A DNA stretch of 64,000 nucleotides from Proteromonas lacertae (lineage: Eukaryota > Sar > Bigyra > Opalinata > Proteromonadidae). Both the position numbers and the translations under genes were made by a program. Every line of letters starts with the position of its first letter. Positions within the stretch are counted from its first letter, which is position 1. Below the pieces are notes generated by a model. That model ran no database searches and was not told the origin of the DNA. It saw only the letters and a list, made by a program, of their open reading frames with translations. Below are positions 9,509 through 17,302 of the stretch, one piece after another. Location: positions 1 through 64,000 of the forward strand of contig NGBS01000315.1 of the NCBI GenBank assembly GCA_002245135.1. The letters run 5' to 3'.

Positions 9509-10132
9509 GTTGTTCCCCGTATGGCGGAACTCTATATTGCAGAATGATTCAATCAAAACTAATATGATATTCATGATGTTCGGAGTTTGTTATTAACAAA
9601 TATATAGTTAGTTTGTCATATGACCTACATCTGTGATATACTTTTTTATGAACATCATTATTATCAATATTAAACTAATTTTTGTATATTTTCTATTTTA
9701 ATGTATCAGTCACTAATACAGTCTAAAATACATTATCTGATATGAATAGAATACACTATTTTTAATGTTAAGGTAGTAAAAAAGGAAATTAAAGAGTAGG
9801 CTTGAGTGAGGCTTGAACTTATTTTTTCTTTTTTCTTTATTCAGTACCTTATCATTAAAAATAGTGAATTCTATTCATATCAGATAATAATGTATTTTAG
9901 ACTGTAGTAGTGACTGATACATTAAAATAGAAAATATACAAAAATTAGTTTAATATTGATAATAATGATGTTCATAAAAAAGTATATCACAGATGTAGGT
10001 CATATGACAAACTAACTATATATTTGTTAATAACTAACTCCGAACATCATGAATATCATATTAGTTTTGATTGAATCATTCTGCAATATAGATTTCCGCC
10101 ATACGGGGATTTCCGCCATACGGGGAACAACA
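9509..10132. mobile_element. Foldback / MITE-like element, 0.62 kb
   Basis: Two arms of about 270-290 bases, 9509-9775 and 9844-10132, are near-perfect inverted copies around a loop of about 70 bases containing AGTAGGCTTGAGTGAGGC. Both ends carry CCCCGTATGGCGGAA; the right arm has this end motif twice in tandem. No transposase is encoded. The right arm supplies the last codons of the packaging ATPase gene, so the insertion probably replaced the native end of that gene. Related sequence (loop motif and arm segments such as ATATCACAGATGT) is present at 28.4-29.2 kb. Confidence 0.8.
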
Positions 10133-10843
10133 ATTATATAAATCGATATATAAAAATGAGTGATTACTCTGTTTAGTTGCATAATCATAATATGATTTGA
10201 AAACATCAAAATCGATCCATATATCTAAACTTGCATACAAATTTCTCAAGTTAGCCATACTCAGGTTTTTGAATACCAAACAGTAATCAAGCTGTAAACG
10301 AACTGATGGAGTAATGTCAGTGACATATTGACTTGATATAATTACTTTTGACTTGTAATGACGATTTGACTTAAGTAATTTTGAAACGGATTTATTTCTT
10401 AAATCAAATGATATATCATCGAATATAAATATATTCTCTGGGTAATCATAATTATCTTTGTCTATATCTTTGATATTATCTAATACAGCATCCAATATAT
10501 TCACTCTATCTTCATTCACTACTGAATCATAGCAATGGTACTCAATTTGGTTATACTTGAGCATATCAGTGATTTTCTCATATATGATATCCTTGGATAT
10601 AGTTGCAACGAAAAAATACACTACTTGGTCATATCCCTTTTTTAGCAAGTGTTGGATCATATTAAATATAAGTGTAGTCTTACCACTGTTTTTCTTAGCT
10701 AAAATAAATATGTTGCAGAAAGGCTCCTGGAAATAGTCATATCCAAGGACACTATCTTTGGAACGTTTTCCACATCCTTTGACTACTGTCTCAACAGGAT
10801 TTATGACTATGTTGTTTATTTTTTCTAAATTAACTTTACTCAT
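10076..10843 (-). CDS. A32/FtsK-like genome-packaging ATPase
   Basis: 255 aa from ATG 10843. A P-loop (AKKNSGKTTLIFNM, residues about 48-61) and a Walker B strand (NIFIFDDI, about residue 130) match the packaging ATPases of double-jelly-roll DNA viruses, which drive genome entry into the capsid. A downstream sensor-like segment (KVIISSQYVTDI) fits the same fold. The C terminus (after HSFLYIDLYN) is encoded by the inverted-repeat arm of the foldback element, so the natural last residues are probably lost or replaced. It lies just downstream of the capsid genes on the same strand and is preceded by promoter box copy B. Confidence 0.85.
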   Translation of the reverse strand: MSKVNLEKINNIVINPVETVVKGCGKRSKDSVLGYDYFQEPFCNIFILAKKNSGKTTLIFNMIQHLLKKGYDQVVYFFVATISKDIIYEKITDMLKYNQIEYHCYDSVVNEDRVNILDAVLDNIKDIDKDNYDYPENIFIFDDISFDLRNKSVSKLLKSNRHYKSKVIISSQYVTDITPSVRLQLDYCLVFKNLSMANLRNLYASLDIWIDFDVFKSYYDYATKQSNHSFLYIDLYNCCSPYGGNPRMAEIYIAE

Positions 10844-10870
10844 AACAAAAATAACAAAAACATAATTATA

Positions 10871-10896
10871 AGAAATATAGCCGTTATTGATATTAT
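10871..10896 (-). promoter_or_regulatory. Viral promoter box, copy B
   Basis: Identical over 26 bases to 3461-3486. It lies 28 bases before the ATG of the packaging ATPase and after the stop of the capsid gene. On the coding strand it carries AATATCAATA followed by ACGGCTATA. Confidence 0.6.
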
Positions 10897-10913
10897 TATG
10901 ATTATTTTTTTTT

Positions 10914-12384
10914 TTAAACTACACTTACAATACCACTTCCATTAATGGTGACCATACGTCCAGTGATGATATAGAAACGATGAGATATATCATAATTAGT
11001 AAAGTCATTTGTACCAGGTGTTGAAAATTCAAAGGTTATTTTCAAATCAGTAGCTAAAGGTCTACCTGCCTGGTTCTTAATATTGTCCAAATCCTTAGAG
11101 CCAAAATTCAATATCTCAAAGAACTTGTCATTGAACTTCTTATCTTTTCTGAATATATCAAACCATGAGTCTTGGAAATATTCACGGACAGTCATGAAGC
11201 TATCATAATATTGCATAAGTGTATAATCTGGCTGATATACAAAATCATTGATCATCCATCTGAATTGTGCATTTTCAGGTACATGTGCATATCTTTTTAA
11301 TGATTCTATCCATGGCCTATAGATTATGTAACGAACAAATGGTCCATTGGAACTATTCAATGTGAATGAATAATTGAATATGCCAGATCCACCTGATGGT
11401 ACAACAATTTGATGACATCTGAAATCATTGAATTGAATAGGTTTTGATAAACAATATTGTTTGGTATTATTGTTGCATTGAGTATCCTTGTTGATATAAG
11501 CATAAAATTTAAAATTCTTAAATGTCATATTTTTAATACCACCATTCCTATCCCATGCTATAACATTATTTAAATCTTCATAACCATTTTCATCCGGTTG
11601 GTGTATATGATTTCAAATTTCCATAATTTGCTTTAGTTTGGAATCGAATGCATATATACATTCTCTCTCCAAAGAATACATCGCTCTTTAATGCAGCAAA
11701 TGTATTGTAAAATTTACCTAACTGTAATTTGAAATGTAATGTCTTTTTACTCTTATACACAGTAGCATTTGTTATTTTATTATTACTTTCATCAGAAATG
11801 TCTATAATATTAACATGCATATCATCATCACCTTCTTTGTCCATTTTCCATTTATTAACATCTTGAATAAGATAACTATGTTCATCGTTACTCCAATCTA
11901 ATTGTATTCCATCATAGTAATTGTCTTGATAGAATATATCGCATCTCTTTCTAACTAATTCATCCATAAATACACGATATGGTTCATATGAATCATCAAG
12001 CTTGACCAGATCTGTTCCAGTCTGATTACAAATTCTAAAAGAGGCCAAGCCAAACCCTTCTTTAATTCCTCCAATTGTACTTGGATATAAATCATCATCT
12101 TTATTTATAAGTTTCTTACTTAAATCTGCTCTAACAGCACCTGCTTCTGAACCTTTTGCTAATGGTTCTGTTTCCACATCTATATCGAATTGAATATATG
12201 ACTTAGCTAAATTGATAATATTATCTCCACTTATCTCCCATCTAATCTCTTCTGTATACGTGTTATCACTTAGAGTATATTCTGATGTTGATCCCATCGG
12301 AGTCAATCTCACATAATTATAGAAGGGTAGCATCACAGGGACATCTACACCATGTTTCTGTTCTTTTGGAATAGATAAAGCCAT
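10914..12384 (-). CDS. Major capsid protein (double jelly roll), split by a frameshift
   Basis: Starts at ATG 12384 (MALSIPKEQKHGVDVPVMLP). The first frame ends at 11590; the second half is open from at least 11600 and ends at 10914. Together they would make about 490 aa, the usual size for Polinton-like major capsid proteins. Both halves look like jelly-roll strands: the first ends with ERMYICIRFQTKANYGN, the second has FNDFRCHQIVVPSGGSGIF. The two frames overlap near 11590-11605 and need a one-base shift; no GT...AG pair there would spare the conserved strand. So this is a real frameshift, a base error, or recoding. The assignment rests on size, fold-like pattern and neighbours (minor capsid and ATPase). 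Confidence 0.75.
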
Positions 12385-12415
12385 TAGAAAACAAAAGAAT
12401 AAAGAAATATAAAAA

Positions 12416-13375
12416 TTAGACTTTAAATACAACAATATCTAAATTAAACTCAATATTATCAAGATTAAGTTCATAGCCATTTTGTTGAGTAATCTGAATA
12501 GTGATCATACCATTGTTATAGGTATTATTAAATCTCTTTGATGTATTCAATATGTCATTATTCTGATATGTAATAAATGGTAACTCTGGATTTGAAACGG
12601 GTATATTTTCTAATACATTTGAATCCTGCATAATATTCACTATGTCTAATCTAATGGATATAGAATTAACCCATATTAAAGATGGACGAAATGGTAATTG
12701 AGTAAATGGGAATGGCTTAACCATAATTTCTTGTTGATTCTCTGGTTCTTCAGATGGAATATATTCTTTAAAACAACACCAGTAATTGTTTTTAGGTATA
12801 CCTAATATTTTGTAACTAAGATCTTTGGTGATGATCTCTAATTTTTCTATCCAATATACTGGGTCTTTTTGATAGTATATTATATTCATATCATTAGCTA
12901 CCTCAATATGATATGTTTGATTATCATCGAAATTGTCTATACGAAATAAATCTCCTTTTCCTTGTATAATAGACACATGTGAACCTTCAGTATTATATGC
13001 ATCATCTTTTATTCCAAAAACATCATATGTCATATTTTTGACTAAATTATTAATCATACTTAATATCTGAGTTTCATCATAGAATCCTTCTGGTATTTTG
13101 AGGTGTTTTATGATGTTTGGATACTTTGGTGTATCTACTTGAACATCATGTCTCCATCCCAATGTGAATACTAATGAAAACTCATCATTTGTTTCTTCCT
13201 GTATAGTTGGGAATGAATTGGGTATAACAGCATGTAATAAGCTGACATGAGTATAATCATCATCGAATGATTGCAATTTTAATGTCTTCTTATACTTGTT
13301 TCCTCCACCCATGGAATCAGATAATACAATCATATCAGAATTTAAGTAGTATACACGATGATTAGAAACTAACAT
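12416..13375 (-). CDS. Penton-like minor capsid protein
   Basis: 319 aa from ATG 13375, ending 32 bases before the major capsid gene. The N-terminal half has SMGGGNKYKKTLKLQSF and LLHAVIPNSFPTI, and the sequence ends in a beta-strand pattern (ITIQITQQNGYELNLDNIEF) typical of the single-jelly-roll penton proteins of Polintons and Polinton-like viruses. These form the vertices of the capsid. Gene order (minor capsid, major capsid, ATPase on one strand) supports the call. The frame is intact. Confidence 0.75.
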   Translation of the reverse strand: MLVSNHRVYYLNSDMIVLSDSMGGGNKYKKTLKLQSFDDDYTHVSLLHAVIPNSFPTIQEETNDEFSLVFTLGWRHDVQVDTPKYPNIIKHLKIPEGFYDETQILSMINNLVKNMTYDVFGIKDDAYNTEGSHVSIIQGKGDLFRIDNFDDNQTYHIEVANDMNIIYYQKDPVYWIEKLEIITKDLSYKILGIPKNNYWCCFKEYIPSEEPENQQEIMVKPFPFTQLPFRPSLIWVNSISIRLDIVNIMQDSNVLENIPVSNPELPFITYQNNDILNTSKRFNNTYNNGMITIQITQQNGYELNLDNIEFNLDIVVFKV

Positions 13376-13407
13376 AATATAAAATCTATTTTGAAAATAA
13401 ATTCGTT

Positions 13408-13430
13408 AATAATGTCAATATTGTCATTAT
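13408..13430. promoter_or_regulatory. Divergent promoter box between 13375 and 13461 genes
   Basis: AATAATGTCAATATTGTCAT plus three bases lies midway between the divergent minor-capsid and 13461 genes. It matches the box at 6256-6278 with about two substitutions and is nearly palindromic. Confidence 0.55.
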
Positions 13431-13460
13431 TAGTATTAATTACACTTTTATTTTTTAAAA

Positions 13461-14063
13461 ATGAATAACGATCAGGAGCACAAATTTAGAACAGTGCCAT
13501 ATAACTTTTGGAACTCTGATAAACAAATACTCATTAATTGCTTTAGAAAGGATGGCAAAATGAGGGCACCAACCAAATCGAAATTATGGAATTTGATATG
13601 TGGTGATAAAAAGGAATTAACTTATAGTGAGATCAGATATATACTCAAATACGTCGATGAACAGTATAGATTAGACTTGGAATATAGATTCAAAAATGGA
13701 TGTTGGTGGGATGAGAGTAAAGAGAAATTAATTCAAAGATTAGGTATTTCTGATGTAGATGAGACTGTGCGCATTACACCTAATATGTTCCTTGAGTGTG
13801 TTAACAAGATTAAGGAGAAAAGAAACCCATCTTTTGAAAAAACTAATCAATTATTAGAAAGTATTATTATGATGAATCATGAAGCTAATATATTACCTCC
13901 TCCTCCTCCTAATGATAGTAGTAATAAAGAAATAGAAAAAATACAAGTCAAGCTTGAAAATGACAATGACAATGTCAATCTCACAGATTATGACTTATCT
14001 CCAATATCACCAAGATCCATTAAGGATGAATATATTAATAATAACCAATGTCTTGTAAGTTAG
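13461..14063 (+). CDS. Viral protein of unknown function, possible DNA-binding regulator
   Basis: 200 aa from ATG 13461. The N-terminal 110 residues are helical and basic with Trp/Tyr-rich segments (KSKLWNLICGDKKELTYSE; EYRFKNGCWWDESKEKLIQR), then a polyproline run (LPPPPPND) and an acidic Ser/Pro tail (LTDYDLSPISPRSIKDEY). The architecture suits a small regulatory protein with an activation-like tail, but no family is recognised. A hairpin TTTATTGATAATAAA lies just past the stop. Confidence 0.5.
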   Translation: MNNDQEHKFRTVPYNFWNSDKQILINCFRKDGKMRAPTKSKLWNLICGDKKELTYSEIRYILKYVDEQYRLDLEYRFKNGCWWDESKEKLIQRLGISDVDETVRITPNMFLECVNKIKEKRNPSFEKTNQLLESIIMMNHEANILPPPPPNDSSNKEIEKIQVKLENDNDNVNLTDYDLSPISPRSIKDEYINNNQCLVS

Positions 14064-14131
14064 TTTATTGATAATAAATACATTACTTTGATTAATTTTG
14101 TTTTTCTTATATAAGATTCTCATAAACACAC

Positions 14132-14368
14132 ATGGACTTTGATGTAATAACTGTTTTGCTTTCAGTTCTCGTATTTGTATTGTATATGATAGCTTTGGCT
14201 CTTTTCAAATACTTAAAGGCACACAATTGTATTCCAAACAATACAGACATAGAAGAACTTAGAAATAATATAGATGCCATGATGAATAAAGGGTTAGAAC
14301 ATGATAAGACACTTAAAGATATTCAGTCTCTTATTGAAATCACTAAACAAAGGAAAATGACTATTTAA
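14132..14368 (+). CDS. Small viral membrane protein with coiled tail
   Basis: 78 aa from ATG 14132. One N-terminal transmembrane helix (VITVLLSVLVFVLYMIALAL) is followed by a basic/helical tail (NIDAMMNKGLEHDKTLKDIQ) that looks like a short coiled coil. Topology resembles small viral tail-anchored or type III proteins. It converges on the 14602 gene across the large palindromes. Confidence 0.55.
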   Translation: MDFDVITVLLSVLVFVLYMIALALFKYLKAHNCIPNNTDIEELRNNIDAMMNKGLEHDKTLKDIQSLIEITKQRKMTI

Positions 14369-14425
14369 TTTATTTCGCTTTTTTATATTATATTATATTA
14401 TATTATGTTTCTTTTGGTTAAACTT

Positions 14426-14495
14426 GTATCTTACAACTGGGCCCAGTTGTAAGATACATCACAATTTAAGTTACAACTGGCCCCAGTTGTAACTT
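14426..14495. terminator. Two large perfect palindromes between convergent genes
   Basis: 14426-14457 is a perfect 32-bp palindrome with arms GTATCTTACAACTGGG/CCCAGTTGTAAGATAC. 14468-14495 has 13-bp perfect arms (AAGTTACAACTGG/CCAGTTGTAACTT) around two bases. Both share the ACAACTGG...CCAGTTGT core with the repeats at 2155-2250. The stretch 14369-14601 holds nothing else that I can identify. Confidence 0.65.
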
Positions 14496-14601
14496 ATATT
14501 ACAATTCAAGTTGTCAAGTGGCCGCCGGATATAGCAGTACCAAACACCAAAAAAACAAACACACATAACATTACATAAAAAAATATATATAAAGAATTAC
14601 T

Positions 14602-14973
14602 TTAATTATCCATATTAGGAACTGGAATACCATACTGATAATGCCTGCCATTATGCACAACAATACGATGTGGATCATTCTTTGGCGCGGCTCGTGGCCC
14701 GGCTCGTCTTGGTTTACGTTTTGCTCTATCTTTACTTCCTTTTGGTCTTCCTCTTTGTTTAGGTGGATTAGCAGCTAATAATCGTTCATACATTTTCATT
14801 AATTGTCTATATTGTAATTTAACTTTTGTTTTGTTTTGTAGTGCATTCTTTACTTTGTCTCTATACAAATCATAGCTCTTTCTCCATTTACTCCTGTTAA
14901 CTGATTTAGGAATATATGTATTCCAGTCTTTACTAATTTTAAACCCTTTTGGCCATCCTCCATAATAAGACAT
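14602..14973 (-). CDS. Basic protein with AT-hook motif
   Basis: 123 aa from ATG 14973 (MSYYGGWPKGFKIS); an upstream in-frame start would cover the promoter box at about 14982-15000. Lys/Arg-rich helical body, then a canonical AT-hook (KQRGRPKGSKDR) and an Arg/Ala/Pro-rich segment. AT-hooks bind the minor groove of AT-rich DNA, so this is a likely DNA-binding viral protein, perhaps in genome compaction or transcription. The exact role is unknown. Confidence 0.6.
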   Translation of the reverse strand: MSYYGGWPKGFKISKDWNTYIPKSVNRSKWRKSYDLYRDKVKNALQNKTKVKLQYRQLMKMYERLLAANPPKQRGRPKGSKDRAKRKPRRAGPRAAPKNDPHRIVVHNGRHYQYGIPVPNMDN

Positions 14974-15077
14974 GTTGTGATTTTTATAATTGATATTATT
15001 TAAAATATAGTAACTATTAATAGTATGTTTATCAAACAAAAACAAACATATATAATAATAATAGAATTTTTAAGTAT

Positions 15078-15560
15078 TTAATCAGAGTCACTACTACTAC
15101 TACTATCACTACTACTACTAATTCCATCAGCAACATTTCTATCAACTGGATGTATGTGATAAAAATTCCCTCCATTCCATTGATAACTCATATGATGAAA
15201 AACATATTTTTTAAATTTTTGAGGAATACAATCACCATCTGCATACTCATGTTCTCCATTTCTTAATTTTCTATTCATTACTAATATTGAAGCTCTTCTG
15301 TCATACCCATAGGTTTTGAGGTTTACCATTAATTGATCGCCATGATGTCTATAATCACCTAGTACTTCTGGATCATTTCTATTAGTTCTGAGTGAACCAC
15401 ATATAAACACCTTTACTTTATTTCTTTTTAATATTTTCATTGTTTTAAATGGAAATTGAATAACCCATCTATGTGCTCTATTGTCTCTATATCTATGAAT
15501 ATAAAAAGCATATTCACCGTTAGGTTGTCTAAGCATATTATATGTTAAATGGTCAGGCAT
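15078..15560 (-). CDS. Viral protein of unknown function with Ser/Asp tail
   Basis: 160 aa from ATG 15560. A compact Tyr/Arg/His-rich domain (YAFYIHRYRDNRAHRWVIQF; FHHMSYQWNGGNFYHIHPVD) is followed by a Ser/Asp-only tail of about 15 residues, encoded by ACT repeats. No family is recognised. The His/Tyr-rich body could be enzymatic or structural. It is the outermost viral-looking gene on this side. Confidence 0.5.
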   Translation of the reverse strand: MPDHLTYNMLRQPNGEYAFYIHRYRDNRAHRWVIQFPFKTMKILKRNKVKVFICGSLRTNRNDPEVLGDYRHHGDQLMVNLKTYGYDRRASILVMNRKLRNGEHEYADGDCIPQKFKKYVFHHMSYQWNGGNFYHIHPVDRNVADGISSSSDSSSSSDSD

Positions 15561-15958
15561 ATTCTTTGTATTTTTTGCTATTATATATAATATTAAATTT
15601 TTATTGATCTAATCAATAAAGTTATTGTTTGTTTAGTAATACAAATGTTTGAGGTTTGTTAAAAAAATAATATCTCACGATCCATTAACTTAATGAATAA
15701 TCTGATGTGTTTCTTATTATATGACATATCATGAGCAATCGATTGATATAGTTAGATTTCATATATGTTTCATAATCAAAGATGATTTAGATTATTGACT
15801 GAAATGAGATATTGATATAATTGAGATGGGTATATACCCTAGTAAGTATATATAAATTATAGTTAGATTCTATCTATCATGTATCCTTTATAGTTTTTTC
15901 CAAAATAGATTTGAACAAGCCGGCAGGTTTGAAATCTATTTATCTTTTTAAAATATCA
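15561..15958. other. Intergenic stretch, probable right edge of the viral element
   Basis: No open frame of note. It holds AATCGATTGATATA (15738 region), which recurs near 16805 and 17070, and the palindrome GGGTATATACCC near 15828. No terminal inverted repeat or target duplication can be recognised because the other end of the element is not in view. Confidence 0.4.
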
Positions 15959-16589
15959 ATGAATCAACGCATAGTATATTTCAAAGAAATACATAGCAGG
16001 TATACTGAGAAGGAATTTGACAACATTCTCTTTAATGGATCAATCATTCAAAGACATATTAGAGATTGCAGTAGATATAAGTATATTATATATATATATT
16101 ATATATTTAAATAGGTTTAATCCAGACAGCATATATTATGGTTCCTTTGATGCGTGGATCAATGATTTTAAAAAATGTAGCCTTATCCACAATGATATGG
16201 CTAAGATCTCCAAATTCAGATACTTAAAGGATCAATTATTGTATCTTTTCCGCTATTGTGATGATAATGAAAAATCAATTGTATATTATATATTTATATT
16301 TTATTTTATATAGTATGACAGAACTCTGGATTGGTTATATATAGATTTGAAACAATTATGTGATGATAACATGAGTGAATGGGGAGATGGAGATCTTCCA
16401 ACTGGATTCAGTCAAGAAACAGAAAAAGATGAACAAAGTAACATTATTGTATCAAGAGAAGATGATGATGATGATGATTCAAAAAGAAAAAGAAAGAACA
16501 ACAAAGATGATGATGATGAAGAAGAAGAAGAAAAGAAAAAGAAACATAGAAGAATGTTTGACGATGACGAAGTAGTAATAATTGATTAG
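15959..16589 (+). CDS. Unknown protein with acidic/basic tail; has a broken copy at 27.8 kb
   Basis: Three exons: ATG 15959 to about 16079, then about 16114-16279, then about 16313-16589. Introns of about 34 nt begin GTATAT and end TAG. The spliced product is about 190 aa: a folded-looking domain (YYGSFDAWINDFKKC; LYIDLKQLCDDNMSEWGDGD) followed by a tail alternating Asp/Glu and Lys/Arg runs. A diverged copy of the middle domain (NYGSFNGWLNSFRR; CIDLKTLTGDEMFEWGDDD) lies at 28020-28236. Family unknown. It borders the viral element but has host-style introns. Confidence 0.5.
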
Positions 16590-17302
16590 GACTACTAATT
16601 AAGTCCTTAAAAAATAAAAAATTATTATCATTTAAAAATTAAAATATTATTTATCATTAAAATAGTGTTTGTTTGGGGTTATTATAAGTGTATGTATATA
16701 TGCGTAGCTAATTATACACAAAAATTATTTTATTAAATTAGATTTCGATTATAGTCAAACATAAAAAATAAATACATAGAAAGATAGAGAAAAAGAAAAC
16801 AAATCAATTGATATATTTATTATGTATTCAAACTAATCCTAGCTCTAACTATAACACTTAGAAAAATAGATGCGTTTCGAGATTTGACTTGAACTCCATT
16901 TTTTTGTTTTGTTTTTTAAACATAGGATGGTCACTATATGGTGTCATATCACACAGTATGGTGGCCATCCTATCTATCATTGTTTTTTGAATTTTTTTAA
17001 GAAAATTAAATTTCGATTATGATCAGAAAGTCAAACTAAGGGCATATATGAGCCCAGCATAAATAGAGAAATCGATTGATATATTTATTATGCATTAAAA
17101 ACGATTCTAATGATGAAAAAACAATATGGGGAAATAGATCACATTGAAACGGATCTTTTTTTGAATCAAAAAACAATAGGGGGTTATAGAACACTGTTCT
17201 ATAACCACCTTTCTTTCATTATTATAAACAAATATTGTGTAAGAATGATTTCTGTGTATGTAAATAAAAAATTCCATAAATGAAACGACTCAATATTTTG
17301 AA
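16590..17302. repeat. Noncoding repeat-rich stretch with hairpins
   Basis: No gene seen. Two diverged direct copies lie at about 16738-16850 and 17005-17115 (shared TTTCGATTATAG/GATC and GATATATTTATTATG). A hairpin at 16922-16973 has arms ATAGGATGGTCAC/GTGGCCATCCTAT. A hairpin at 17182-17206 has perfect 12-bp arms GGTTATAGAACA/TGTTCTATAACC. The piece GATTTGACTTGAACTCC (about 16882) resembles the loop of the foldback elements, so this may be an eroded member. Confidence 0.5.

Noticed and set aside
10027-10209. Short minus-strand frame overlapping the ATPase end and the foldback arm
   Set aside because: Created by the inverted repeat; no independent coding signal.
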